From Lepidostoma basale (lineage: Eukaryota; Arthropoda; Insecta; Trichoptera; Lepidostomatidae): 64,000 nucleotides of DNA. The stretch lies in contig JAHDVF020001054.1 of assembly GCA_022606425.2 (NCBI GenBank), forward strand, positions 1-64,000, in the 5' to 3' direction. The notes beneath the pieces are model-generated. The model searched no databases. It was not told the DNA's origin and worked only from the letters and a program-made list of their open reading frames with translations. Position numbers and translations under genes: made by a program. Below, piece by piece: positions 10,966-21,910 of this stretch (position 1 is its first letter; each line of letters opens with the position of its first letter).

Positions 10966-11297
10966 AAATAAAACAATATTTTTTAACTACTTCCACTTTT
11001 GTCTTTATTTCGACAGCGACCGGTTTCGCCAGGTTAGCTGGCATCGACAGACTGATGACACTATTGTAAACTTATTCCTTTATATACATACAGATCAGGG
11101 GTGGTAAACATGATTCTATACAAAAATAATCTTCAAATATTTATGTAAAATTTACTGAATTTAAATATTGGTATTACAGGTTTTCAAGAAGATTCATATT
11201 CAATACAATGGATTTAAAAATTTATTATCGCTTGCATATTAGCTGTCGAAATAAAGACAAAATTAGAAGTAGGTAAAACATCGTTTTATCTATATAT
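10966..11297 (-). mobile_element. Hammerhead family D element
   Basis: Left arm (TTTTAACTACTTCCACTTTT, GTCTTTATTT) and inverted right arm (11,225-11,297, AGCTGTCGAAATAAAGACAA) flank a ~170-bp AT-rich spacer. The spacer recurs, reverse complemented, in the family D copy at 34.4-35.1 kb, so this is a mobile family. The left arm keeps a hammerhead-like motif; the right arm has lost it. No coding potential. Confidence 0.8.
11014..11054 (-). ncRNA. Hammerhead-like motif, family D (non-canonical core)
   Basis: Minus strand: CTGTCGA (11,044-11,050), hairpin TGCCAG...CTGGC, GAAACCGGTC. The only departure from CUGANGA is U for A at position 6. The same substitution is in the other family D copies. 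Stem III ACCGGT is self-complementary. Confidence 0.6.
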
Positions 11298-11584
11298 TAT
11301 TAATAACATTTTATTTTAATTTATTTAAATTACGATACATTAAAAACTACAACCCAAATTCGCCTGCCTCTTGTAAAACTATCAAAATTGTGAAGACTTG
11401 TTATCATGTGCTGTTGACACACGTGCGTATCCCTAAATGTTTATACATTTTAGGTACATGACTTTTTCTCAAGCGCGTACGTGATACGGGATAGCGCAGA
11501 ATTGTACAGTCAAAGTGTGCGTATCACGTACGTTCATATGCAGACGGCGATTAAATACGCTGAACGAGAAATATGCTACTTAAA

Positions 11585-11795
11585 AACTAATTACCTAACT
11601 TACCATCACGTCGTCTCCCCGAAGAGAAAGGCAGAAAGAATGAACTGTTAAGCTTTTCTTTACTGGCATATTTCTTTCGCTTCCTAAACATTTATACGTC
11701 GTGTCGTGCACGCGCGTCGATTAATCTGACTCCTCACGTGGCCGACATTAAATATTTGATATACTTGATCGCCACATTTTCCCGGTCTTATGTTA
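11585..11795 (-). pseudogene. LINE-W 3' fragment
   Basis: Minus-strand LINE-W end with tail-like CTAATTACCTAACTTACC at the left and the complement of the codons for RACTTRCINV..., GHVRSQINRRA and INQ. The coding sequence is diverged. Confidence 0.8.
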
Positions 11796-11799
11796 TAAC

Positions 11800-12000
11800 G
11801 TTACAATGATTTATTTTGGAATATAGTTTCAAAATAAATCTTTATAACTGTCAAAATTGATCATATTTGTAAACAATTTTAGTATATTTTAAATAATTAT
11901 CTGTAAAGTATGTATCACTGAAGAAGGATTGCTTGTCCGAAACATGTCTGATATGTTATTTGAATAGTGTTGTTTATACAAAGAATATAAATATATAAAA
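11800..12000 (+). mobile_element. Hammerhead family C arm
   Basis: Single arm of family C (AAAATAAATCTTTATAAC...ACAATTTTA, ribozyme, GTGTTGT, TATACAAAG extension). It aligns with the arms of the complete element at 25,111-25,620 and the minus arm at 31,495-31,700. The partner arm is absent here. Confidence 0.75.
11911..11956 (+). ncRNA. Intact hammerhead ribozyme motif, family C
   Basis: Best copy in the window. CTGAAGA at 11,918-11,924; stem II GGAT-TGCTT-GTCC; GAAAC at 11,939-11,943; ACATGT as stem III; GTC ending at 11,948. Stem I is formed by ATGTATCA before the core and TGATATGT after GTC, eight consecutive pairs including two wobbles. Every conserved hammerhead position is met. Predicted cleavage lies between 11,948 and 11,949. 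With so short a stem III the active form would likely be a dimer (inference from known small hammerheads). Confidence 0.85.
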
Positions 12001-12039
12001 GACAAAAAAAAAATTACATTAATTAATATATATAAATGA

Positions 12040-12195
12040 AAACGCCTGTAGTTTAGGAGTTTTCTTATATTTCAGATGAAATGACACGTTTCGCCCTTCT
12101 TACGCATTATCAAATGCCAATCATTACAAACACAATAAAACTCCTAGAATAAAGACGTTTGCATTCATATTTATAATAATATTTAATATGGAGTA
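12040..12195 (-). mobile_element. Hammerhead-like family E element
   Basis: Inverted arms (TATAAATGAAAACGCCTG...TAGGAGTTTT and AAAACTCCTAGAATAAAGACG...CATATTTATA) enclose a minus-strand motif TTTGATAATG...GGGCGAAACGTGTC (about 12,087-12,118). The right arm is followed by ATTTAATATGGAG, an extension also found after the family E arm at 44.2 kb. Confidence 0.65.
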
Positions 12196-12205
12196 TTACC
12201 TCATT

Positions 12206-12301
12206 TATTTGTGAAATGTATACTTATATCTGTATACGAATCCTGGATTTTCATGAAAATCCAGGATTCGTATACAGATATAAGTATACATTTCACAAAT
12301 A
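12206..12301. repeat. 96-bp perfect palindrome
   Basis: Two 48-base arms with no spacer, centred between 12,253 and 12,254 (TCATGA). The arms contain GTATACTTATATC and CGAATCCTGG. I checked every base pair. It directly follows the family E element. Confidence 0.97.
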
Positions 12302-12419
12302 TTTGTAAATATTCTGGTCAATTCTTTGGCATATAAAATAGGAGTGATACTCCAGGCGACTTCTAAAACAGTGCGCTAGGAGGCGGTAGCCTCTTCGCAT
12401 TGTGTTAATAAAAGTAGTT

Positions 12420-12760
12420 TGCTAAATGCTAAAACAATCATTCTCCATAGATGGCGTTAGTGGGTGGATTGTATAGATTAATCTTAAAAAATTAATTAGT
12501 ACAATCAAATCTAGATAGATGGTTGACTGGAACTGACACGTGAAGATAGGTATGGATTTGGAGTATATATACAACTTCCAAAAAAAATGTATCATGCATG
12601 ATCATAATAACAATGGTGGAATGGGGAATGTTGTAATTACATAAAGCGTGCGCTTAACTCAACCAATGGCAGGTCATAAGTCCTGTAAACACCTTGATCA
12701 TCCATATTCAGTTTCCAGTTTGCGTCTTCGTCTCTATTGAGATACAATTAAAAATTTGTA
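12420..12760 (-). repeat. Dispersed repeat X, copy 1
   Basis: Non-coding repeat shared with 41,455-41,735 and 46,858-47,180 (both plus strand). Markers: TGTATCTCAATAGAGACGAA, GGACTTATGACCTG, TTGGTTGGGTTAAG and a terminal GCCATCTAT. No coding potential; class unknown. Confidence 0.8.
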
Positions 12761-14015
12761 TTACCTCATTGTTCAAGAAACAGTAAATATTATTTGGTAT
12801 CATTAGATTCTAAGTAACGAAATGCCCATTTGATATAAGCGTATGTCTTGTATATGTGCGTATATTAAATAACTCGATATCTTATGCAGGTACGTAGAAA
12901 ACATTGGGCCCGTCTTCTAAACACATTTCCAAGTCCGTAAAGAGTCGCAGTAAGTTTCCTAACTGACTTGAACATGTGTGTTAGGTAAAACAAATATGTC
13001 TCACGTTTGTAAAACCGGAAATTGCGCTTACGTACCTTTAGTCTTAGTAAAAGCTGCCGTTTACTGCCGAAAGCTCGGAATTTAGGTGAGAATCAGGGAA
13101 ATTTATTGCTTCGCCTAAGCTTAATAAGCTTTCCCGTCATTCAAAGACATAGAGTTCATGATTTAATCAGTATTTGAAAGAAGCTGTTCTTGAAGTATGG
13201 AATCTAAGCGTAGATTTGGCAGAACGAGGACGGATACAGGACGAGCACTAGAGATCAAATTGTCACCCAGATATATAATAAATAAATACAATTTGTACCT
13301 ATGTTCATTGCTGGTATATTAATATATTTCTTATTTATTTATTTATTTAATAAAGTTATCAAAAAATACAGGAACATTTTAAAACTTATAAAACAATATT
13401 TAAAAAATAATTAATAATAAAAAAATGGCAAAAGAGAAAAACAACAAAAACATTAAATATCGGTACTTAGAAAATATTGAAAGCATTTTGGGCGAAAGAT
13501 CGCAAGAGAACCGGGTAATTTTTTACCTCATTTGACAATTCTTTAAATAATTTAAATCCGCTATAAAAACAATTTTCTCTGTACTTTCAAGTCTGGGTCC
13601 CCGGAGTCGGAATCTATCACGACCTCTCGTCAAATAGTTGTGTATTTCATAACTGTATTCTACATTAATAGAAATTTAAATAAAATTATAATGCTCGTAA
13701 TTTAAACACTTATTTTTATTTATTTTTAAATATAACTTCGGTACTAAAGTGGCATAAAACCGAATAATTAAATTATTTCTAAAAAAAGACTTTATATTTA
13801 GTGCTTCATACGATAATTAAAATACTAATTGTTTTCCCATATATCCACCATCCAATCATCTTATAAGTCTCTGTTATAACTCTATATTTTTGAATCTTAA
13901 ATGAAACAAATCGTTAATAGAAGTATATTAATAGTTAACGATAACGACATTATCAAATTTCTTGTGTTTCACATTTGAACAACTTTTTGAAAACATTGTA
14001 TTTTATCGTTTTTAT
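12761..14015. other. No gene seen
   Basis: AT-rich stretch with small A/T runs. No frame with a recognisable domain and no repeat family identified by eye. Confidence 0.5.
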
Positions 14016-14019
14016 AAAG

Positions 14020-14580
14020 AATTTTGACAGGTGTAAAAATAAATTTTTCATTTATTCCAATGACAATTTGAATTATTTTTTCAATATTATTTTAAAGTTC
14101 TTGCTGGTTAAGTGCCTAATTACAGCTAATTTAAAAAAACGGTGGATACGTGTAACATAAATTAAATAAACACAAAAGTCCGGATCGTCCATGTCAACAT
14201 GTGCAACATCGAAAAAAAACATTATGTGTTATTACATTATGTGCTAAATTAAAAAAAAACCGTGGATTCGTGGAACATAAATTAAATAGACAATATGTGC
14301 ACCATCTAAAAAGAACATTTTGTGTTAAATTATTATTATTTTGTTATTTTATTTTATATCATTGTATTTTATATTATTTGTTTTAGATTTATTTTGTGGA
14401 TGTTTAACGATCGAAGTGTGCGCGGGAGATGCCTATTGGTGGCGATGAGGTTCGCAACCCATCACATCGCGTCTCTCGCGGGGCGAAAAGAGAAGGATGG
14501 AGTGCCGCATCAGTAAATGTGTGACAGTCCATTCTTTCTGCCTACCCTTTCGGGGAGACGGCGTGATGGTTTGTTAGTTT
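14020..14580 (+). mobile_element. SINE-W, longest copy
   Basis: Extends further upstream than most copies: GACAGGTG, CAATGACAATTTGAATTATT and TAAGTGCCTAATTAC also occur in the copies at 22.8 kb and (reversed) 56.8 kb. Then come the duplicated GGTGGATACGTG/CGTGGATTCGTGG block, TTTGTTTTAGATTTATTTTG, the GC-rich block and the shared LINE-W 3' end finishing GGCGTGATGGTTTGTTAG. The two halves look like a fusion of an AT-rich body with a LINE-W tail. Confidence 0.85.
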
Positions 14581-15202
14581 TTTTTTTTTGTATTTTCACA
14601 ACACTTTTTTGCACTTTTCGCAAACTTTTTGTTTCGGGACACAAATCTCCTTTCTAAGAATTGTTAAATGATATTGAGTTTTTTTTTATATACTCATTTA
14701 CGAGTGAAAAGTGGAGGGAGGGAGGATTACATTTAGCGGCAGGGTAAATTGTTGTTTAGTTGGAATTATAAGACAGGGGAGATAAATCAATTATGGGACT
14801 AGAAGTTAAGTTTAGTTTTGTTTAAAATATCTTCTAATTTCAAGTTTATTTCTATTATTTATGTGTAAAATTTCAATGCCGTTATCTTTGTTACACGAAT
14901 GATCTCTTTCAATGAGATGATTTTCACCCGATTTAAATATCTAATGAAGAATTGAGATTTGTGTCCCGAAACATGTTTGTTAACCGTCGCGTTGCCATGT
15001 GGTCAATTGAGTTTCCACTGCCAATTTAAAGTTGATTTTCTTAAAACCTATGGACCCTAATATTATAAAAAAATTGTAATCCTCCATTGAAGTGTTCTCA
15101 ATATTTCGTAATAAAAAAATTACTTCCTTCCTCCCAAAAAAATTTTTTTTTAAGACTGCCCTCACCTTCATTCGTGTTAAGGTAGAATTTGTTTTGCTAA
15201 TA

Positions 15203-16489
15203 TTAGGTCCTTACATATGAAATTGGCGTTTTGCCGTACTAGCAACTTTGATCTCAAATATCTTCTCTTTGGTTAGAAATTCCAAATTCAAATTTATACA
15301 GCTATTTACTCAAGTATTTGTGTTTCGAAAATTATAATTCATTTGTTTTTTTCTCAATTGTTTTTTTTCTTTGCGTCACTCAGTTTACAAAATGGAAAAC
15401 TTGAAATATCGCGTTATTTACGAGTACGAGTTCCACCGTGGCACCAGTGCTGCAGAAACGGCTCGAAGGATTAATGATGTGTATGGAGACGGTGCCACAG
15501 AAGAAAACACAGTGCGTTTTTGGTTCCAACGTTTTCTTTCTGGAAATTTCGACCTGCAGAACAAGCCCCGTGGACGGCCGGAGACCAAAGTTGATAATGA
15601 AGAATTGAAGGCTATTGTGGAAGCGGATCTATCGCAAACCACGTCCGAGTTAGCTTCAGGCTGCGGTGTTAGTGGTAAAACTGTTTTAATCCACTTGAAG
15701 CAAATTGGGAAGGTGAAAAAGCTTGAAAGGTGGGTACCTCACGAATTGAGTGAAGCAAATCAACAAACGAGCGTTTACTGCTGCGTTGCATTACTCAACC
15801 GGCACAATAATGAAGGGATTTTGAATCGAATCATTACCTGTGATGAAAAGTGGATCCTGTATGATAATCGGAAGCGCTCATCGCAATGGCTGAACCCTGC
15901 CGAACCAGCCAAATCATGCCCCAAGCGAAAATTGACTCCAAAAAAGTTACTTGTGAGCGTTTGGTGGACTAGTGCTGGTGTCGTTCACTACAGCTTTCTT
16001 AAATCTGGCCAGACGATTACGGCAGATGTCTTTTGTCAGCAACTGCAAACCATGATGGAAAAGCTAGCTGCTAAACAACCGAGGCTGGTTAATCGCTCTA
16101 GGCCACTGCTGCTTCATGATAACGCTAGACCACACACTGCACAACCGACGGCTACCAAATTAGAAGAGCTTCAATTGGAATGTCTAAGACATCCACCGTA
16201 CTCTCCGGACTTTGCCCCAACAGATTACTATTTTTTTCGAAATTTGGATAACTTCTTGCAAGGGAAAAAAAACAACTCCGATGGGGCAGTCCAAACCGAC
16301 TTCAAAGATTTTATTGATTCCCGTCCGAATGTTTTTTATAGTAAAGGGATCGATGAACTACCTATGAGATGGCAAAAGTGCAAAGATAGCAATGGTACAT
16401 ACTTTGATTAAATAAATATATTATATTAAAAAAAAATCAACTTTATGTTCCTCCCATACAAAACGCCAAATTCATATGTAAGGACCTAA
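15203..16489 (+). mobile_element. Mariner element 1 (structurally complete)
   Basis: 1,287-bp element with ~30-bp terminal inverted repeats beginning TTAGGTCCTTACATATGAA, flanked by TA dinucleotides (15,201-15,202 and 16,490-16,491), the standard mariner target duplication. It carries one uninterrupted transposase gene. The unoccupied site is preserved in the related repeat at 49.9 kb. Confidence 0.96.
15392..16411 (+). CDS. Mariner transposase, DD34D, intact frame
   Basis: 339-residue transposase that excises and inserts the element by recognising its inverted repeats in the nucleus. I chose the ATG giving MENLKYRV because family proteins start near here; the frame is open 7 codons further upstream (15,371). 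The N-terminal half has the paired helix-turn-helix region and the linker WVPHELSE. Catalytic Asp codons are at 15,842 (TCDEKW), 16,118 (LLHDNARPHTA) and 16,223 (APTDYYFF), with 34 residues between the last two. YSPDFAPTDY matches the family YSPDLAP motif. The sequence looks closest to the cecropia-type mariners (recognition by eye). A run of A around 16,266-16,273 gives KKNN where copy 2 reads KKFN. Possibly functional. Confidence 0.95.
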   Translation: MENLKYRVIYEYEFHRGTSAAETARRINDVYGDGATEENTVRFWFQRFLSGNFDLQNKPRGRPETKVDNEELKAIVEADLSQTTSELASGCGVSGKTVLIHLKQIGKVKKLERWVPHELSEANQQTSVYCCVALLNRHNNEGILNRIITCDEKWILYDNRKRSSQWLNPAEPAKSCPKRKLTPKKLLVSVWWTSAGVVHYSFLKSGQTITADVFCQQLQTMMEKLAAKQPRLVNRSRPLLLHDNARPHTAQPTATKLEELQLECLRHPPYSPDFAPTDYYFFRNLDNFLQGKKNNSDGAVQTDFKDFIDSRPNVFYSKGIDELPMRWQKCKDSNGTYFD

Positions 16490-17288
16490 TATTTACAACT
16501 TTATCAAAAGTGACAAAACTCGCTGTTTTGAACGTATTATTAATTATATGTTTGGCCTTTTCTCATACGTAATAATACCGATTGTGGACGGAAACGCAGC
16601 ACGCAACTTAATAATATCAGAACTGTGAAAATATTAACACTTTACCAAAAGGGACAAATATTACTACGTACTCGTTGTCTTGAACGTAGTATACATTTTG
16701 CCTAGGTGCCTTTATCATACGTAAAATTATAGCGCCACGGCGAGGCGGGGCGAGACAAGTTCATACTTGGTGTCAGTTGTTCATATGCTGTCTCGTCATC
16801 TATATCAGAAATCGCATGGTTCCAGAAAAAAAAAATGATGATATATTTTTCAAATAATCCATGTATGTTATAGATATCGATCTATTGTTAATGAAATTCC
16901 CTACAAGATAACATAAATTAAATTTTGATTCATCGAGTCATATGCTTGGTATTTATAGATACAATTAGCGGTAAACTGAATTGAGCGATTTGTTTTGAAC
17001 ACGGTACGTTAAGGGTTAAAAGTGCAAAAAAATGTTTTGTGAAAATACAATGATTCCAAAGAGTTATTCAAACATTAATAAATGTCAAAAAAATCTTAAA
17101 AGTAACATGTCATTCAAATAAAATACAATAAAATATCTAGAAAATAGACGTATCTATCCGTAATTATTAAACCATATAAAATTTTACACCATTGTTTAAG
17201 AAACAATTAAACATATTATATAATTCCGTAGTTAATAAACCAAATGTACTTTTATTTTATATTAATATTAGGTCCTTACATATGAAAT

Positions 17289-18277
17289 TTTCTTGTATAT
17301 TCAGGGGTGCCACAAGGTTCAAACTTAGGGCCACTCCTCTTCACCATCTTCATAAATGATAAACTTCTCGCGATTTCTTTTATTTGCCGATGATCTGAAA
17401 TTATTCCTGGAAATTAAAAATCCTGAAGACTGTCTTCGCCTTCAGTCGGACATCAATAATATTGTTAACTGGAGTCACAGTAATCAAATGAAATTCAATG
17501 TCTCCAAATGCGTTATGCTATCATTTACTAGAGCATTGAGAACTGTATATCATAGATACACAATGAACAACCAGCAACTGGCACTTGTATCTACGATGAA
17601 GGATCTCGGAATCATCTATGAAAGTAGGCTGACTTTTCGTGCACATATCGAGAGGATTTGTGGCATTGCACTGAGGATGTTGGGGTTCATCGTCCGGACC
17701 GGAAGAGTTTTCAGGGATCCCAATGTGCTCAGAGTCCTATACAACGCATTAGTTCGGAGCAGGCTCGAAAGTGGTTCTGTGATATGGAGTCCTGGAGAGG
17801 GTTAAGAAAAAAATTCTGGGGTATCTCTACATGAGGGAGTATGGTAGCTATCCGTGGCTCTATCCCACGGCATTTCTTCTGGGGATACTTCGAGAGCTCG
17901 GCCGTACTGGAAGATGTTGGTCTTTTTGTCCCCGATAGATATCTCCGACAGCGACAGCACAGATTGTTTTACCTACCGGCCGCCAGAACCAATCTGCCTC
18001 TGGTGACACCGGTGGGTAGAACAATTAGTCTGCTGAACGCGGTCTCCTCGGAGATCGACGTCTTTCATGTTAGTGAAAGTACGTTCAGGAGGCAAATACT
18101 ATTGACTTTAGAAAGTATCTTGTCTTCCTAATGTCGAACCATCTCTAATGCGTTCCTGGTACTTTGTTGTAATATTTTTATGATATTTTACCTGTACTTA
18201 ATAGATGCCTTAAACATTTTCCTGTTTGTAATGTCTATTGAGTTAATAAACTGATTTAATTGATTGATTTTATTTGA
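17289..18277 (+). mobile_element. LINE-J copy 1, 5'-truncated, internally deleted
   Basis: Jockey/CR1-group non-LTR retrotransposon inserted in the mariner 2 terminal repeat; TGAAATT/TGAATTT at the edges may be the target duplication. Reading frames 17,356-17,805 (FADDLKLFLEIKNPEDCLRLQ onward) and 17,841-18,131 (C-terminus TPVGRTISLLNAVSSEIDVFH) are separated by a deletion with frameshift near 17,790, and a second deletion near 17,880 removes codons present in the copy at 38,996-40,455. The 3' end is a (TTGAT)-type tail. Confidence 0.92.
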
Positions 18278-18337
18278 ATTTGGCGTTTTGTATGGGAGGA
18301 ACATAAAGTTGATTTATTTTAAATATAATATATTTAT

Positions 18338-19441
18338 TTAATCAAAGTATGTACCATTGCTATCTATGCACTTTTGCCATCTCATAGGTAGTTCATCGAT
18401 CTCTTTACTAAAAAAAACATTCAGACGGGAATCAATAAAATCTTTGAAGTCGGTTTGGACTGCCCCATCGGAGTTGAATTTTTTCCCTTGCAAGAAGTTA
18501 TCCAAATCTCGAAAAAAATAGTAATCTGTTGGGGCAAGGTCCGGAAAGTACGGTGGATGTCTTAGACATTCCAATTGAAGCTCTTCTAATTTGGTAGCCG
18601 TCTGTTGTGCAGTGTGTGGTCTAGCGTTATCATGAAGCAGCAGTGGCCTAGAGCGATTAACCAGCCTCGGTTGTTTAGCAGCTAGCTTTTCCATCATGGT
18701 TTGCAGTTGCTGACAATAGACATCTGCCGTAATCGTCTGGCCAGATTTAAGAAAGCTGTAGTGAACGACACCAGCACTAGTCCACCAAACGCTCACAAGT
18801 AACTTTTTTGGAGTCAATTTTCGCTTGGGGCATGGTTTGGCTGGTTCGGCAGGGTTCAGCCATTGCGATGAGCGCTTCCGATTATCATACAGGATCCATT
18901 TTTCATCACAGGTAATGATTCGATTCAAAATCCCTTCATTATTGTGCCGGTTGAGTAATGCAACGCAGCAGTCAACGCGCGTTTGTTGATTTGCTTCACT
19001 TAATTCGTAAGGTTTCAAGCTTTTTCACCTTTCAAGCTTTTTCACCTTCCGAATTTGCTTCAAGTGGATTAAAACAGTTTTATCACTTACACCGCAGCCT
19101 GCAGCTAATTCGGACGTGGTTTGCGATGGATTCGTTTCCACAATAGCCTTCAATTCTTCCTTATCAACATTGGTTTCCGGCCGTCCACGGGGCTTGTTCT
19201 GCAGGTCGAAATTTCCAGAACGAAAACGTTGGAACCAAAAACGCACTGTGTTTTCTTTTGCGGCACCGTCGCCATACACATCTTTAATCCTTCGAGCCGT
19301 TTCTGCAGCACTGGTGCCACGGTGGAACTCGTACTCGTAAATAACGCGACATTTCAAGTTTTCCATTTTGTAAACTGAGTGACGCAAAGAAAAAAAACAA
19401 TTGTAGTAAAAAACAAATGAATTATAATTTTCAAAACACAA
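18338..19441 (-). pseudogene. Mariner 2 transposase, broken
   Basis: Transposase in two frames: N-terminal part 19,025-19,441 ending KKLER, and C-terminal part 18,338-19,018 beginning ELSEANQQ. The break is a local duplication of AAGCTTTTTCACCTT around 19,018-19,047 that replaced the codons of the WVPHEL linker. The catalytic Asp codons (TCDEKW, HDNARPHTA, APTDYYFF) remain. Very close to mariner 1 elsewhere, so a recent copy. Confidence 0.93.
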
Positions 19442-19639
19442 GTACTTGAGTAAATAGCTGTATAAATTTCAATTTGGAATTCCTAACCAAAGAGAAGATA
19501 TTTGAGATCAAAGTTGCCAGTACGGCAAAACGCCAATTTCATATGTAAGGACCTAATATTTAACCTGTTTTTATGATCACAACGTATTTTGTGCAAACTT
19601 ATTTTATTGATTTATTAATAAAAATAAACAGCGATAATC

Positions 19640-19770
19640 ACACATCAATTAACTAACCAACATAACGCCGTCTCTCCGAAGAGGCAGGCAGACATATTGA
19701 ATCGCCACAGTGTTCTTTCCTGACATATTTCTCTGGTTTTATACGTCCTGTCTTGCACGCACATTTAATA
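19640..19770 (-). pseudogene. LINE-W 3' fragment
   Basis: Starts with TTAACTAACCAACATAACGCCGTCTC and the complement of the SAYPFGETA codons, then CAGTGTTCTTTCCTGACATATTTCTC. Short and diverged. Confidence 0.7.
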
Positions 19771-20600
19771 TTACAACACATAGAAACAATATAATAAGAC
19801 TATTTCACTGTACATGCTACCCAAAATGTAAATGGATGGAATTAACAGTAAAATTTATTTGCTCTTATAAATTTGTATAATTAACCGTTCGTTTCTCTAT
19901 AACCTAAATTTTCGACGGAAGATGCTTCATTCCTTTACAGAGATACTTTGAAAATGCTTTGAATCATTTCTGCCACAAATATTGGTCCACAGACTCAACA
20001 TCACGGACTCCATTGCATTAAATTTGAAATCTAAACGTTTCGTGGAAAATACGTCAATGAATTATAATATAATTTCCATTTTCAACGCGCTATCTACGCT
20101 TATTATCAAATTAGTTCGCACTACATTGCGGTTACCTTTTAATTATTAATTGGAAAGGTGACGTTTATCCTGTGTTAATGGGTTTCACAAAATAAATCAT
20201 TAAATTATTTTCTGATTTCATGATTCCAATGATGCAATATGTCATATTTAGAACAATAAACCACGTGCAAAATTATAACGGCTTCATTTTAACATATCAT
20301 TAATGCTTTATTCCACAAAATAATAAAATTATATCCATACTTTAAAACAAATATTATTGTACGTTTAAAAATATGTTTATTTTATAAATACCATTTTTTA
20401 CTTATTATAATTTTACCTAATTAAAAAATACACAAATAAATAACCTTTTCAATAATACGTTGGTTTTCTTTATTGTCTGGGTCATCTGGCTAGTAAGTAC
20501 CGGTTATCAGTTTTTTTTTCCGATTTTTTAAATTATTATCTAATTGTATCATTTGTATGTCTCGTCAATATGTCTAATACTCGTATATATGTTTTCATAT
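19771..20600. other. No gene seen
   Basis: AT-rich stretch without recognisable frames or repeats. Confidence 0.5.
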
Positions 20601-20609
20601 CTTTGTATT

Positions 20610-21095
20610 ATCACTTTATATCATCTCTATATGTCAACTCTATGCATCATTTATATGTCTCATCTCTATGTATCATCTCTATGTCCCATATCTATGTCTC
20701 ATCTCTATGTCTCATCTCTATGTCTCATCTCCATGTCTCATTTCTATTATATGTCTCATCTTTATGTCTCATATCTATATCTCATCTCTATGTCTCATCT
20801 CTATGTCTCATTTCTATTATATGTCTCATCTTTATGTCTCATATCTATATCTCATCTCTATGTCTCATCTCTATGTCTCATTTCTATGTCTCATTTCTAT
20901 GTCTCATATTTATGTCTCATCTCTATGTATCATCTTAATGCTTCATCTCTATGTCTCATCTCTATGTCTCATCTCTTGGTCTCATCTCTATGTCTCATCT
21001 CTATGTCTCATCTGTATGTCTCATATCTACACTTCTTACCTCTAATTTCTATGTATCATCTATATGTCATATAACTTTATTTAATTTATATTTCA
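20610..21095. repeat. 13-bp minisatellite (ATGTCTCATCTCT)n
   Basis: About 35 tandem units of a 13-base motif, with variants ATGTCTCATATCT, ATGTCTCATTTCT and ATGTATCATCTCT. A 69-bp higher-order duplication (with TTTCTATTATATGTCTC) repeats around 20,741-20,880. Because 13 is not a multiple of 3, all plus-strand frames give long open 'MSHLYVSSLC' readings; these are not proteins. Confidence 0.95.
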
Positions 21096-21099
21096 CATA

Positions 21100-21810
21100 T
21101 TAATGTCTCAATTCTATGGCTCACTTAATGGCTTATCTTGTTCTCACCGCAATATCTCATCTCTATGTCTACGACTATATCTCTTTCCTTTGTCTCATCT
21201 TTATGCCAGCATTCAATTATCTCACATTCTTACCTCTTTGTGTCTTATCGTTCGTACTGAAACATTATGTGATATTTTCTTATATTGTATTGTCCGTAAA
21301 CATTAATTTACCTAACTGATATGCCTAAAGGTGTTTCCAGAATCAAAATAAAGCGAAATCATTCGTATTTAATATTGTATGTAAATAAAACAATAATATA
21401 ATATATGTACAAATAAAAATCACGTTTCTTTCCCTATTTCGAATAAATCGTTTTATCCAAACGAGATAATTATTATTTGATTCCATTTAGGTCAATCTGA
21501 TTACAGACAGTTTTGGGTCAAATCGATAAACAGATATCCCTTAGGATTTGTTAAGTAAATACAATCTTTATATATTGCTTAAATAACAATACAAAGCAGA
21601 AGAGGAGATTGAATGAAATGAAAGATTCATGTGAAGGATAATAAACAGTTCCCAATAGATAATGCTATTACCGAAGGATTGATAAGTAGGGATCAATAAA
21701 TTAGATACGGACATACGAAAACTGCGCAACATTTATTTGATTTTGGTGAATCTGGATGATGTAGTAATCCTTATTGAGGGTTCTAGTAATTTTGTTTGAA
21801 CATATTTATT
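21100..21810. other. No gene seen
   Basis: Decaying minisatellite words up to about 21,250, then AT-rich sequence with no recognisable element. Confidence 0.5.
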
Positions 21811-21910
21811 TAATAGTCAATTATTTTGGCCGAAACACTATGATACTTTAACATTATGAATTGTATACTTAGGAAATTGAAAAAAGCTTTGTTTAATCCA
21901 CTAATTATTA

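Larger units (their letters stand above)
14985..16995 (+). repeat. Dispersed repeat Z hosting a mariner
   Basis: Repeat matching 49,360-50,138 (minus strand) on both sides of the mariner: left part 14,985-15,200 (GTTGCCATGTGGTCAATTGA, CTTCATTCGTGTTAAGGTAG) and right part 16,490-16,995. Near its ends are related sequences CCATGTGGTCAATT and CAATTCAGTTTACCGC, suggesting a diverged DNA transposon or MITE with inverted ends. Non-coding. Confidence 0.8.
17268..19556 (-). mobile_element. Mariner element 2, split by a LINE insertion
   Basis: Minus-strand mariner: right end AAAACGCCAATTTCATATGT...CCTAA to 19,556 with TA at 19,557-19,558; left end TTAGGTCCTTACATATGAA at 17,268 with TA before it. After ~21 bases the left terminal repeat is interrupted by LINE-J (about 17,289-18,277) and resumes with GAATTTGGCGTTTTG. 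Both ends and TA duplications remain. Confidence 0.93.

Noticed and set aside
11050..11062. CTGATGA beside the family D motif
   Set aside because: On the plus strand, followed by no stem II or GAAAC; chance match next to the real minus-strand motif.
20544..21074. 176-, 122- and 125-codon open frames
   Set aside because: All are readings of the 13-bp minisatellite in different frames.
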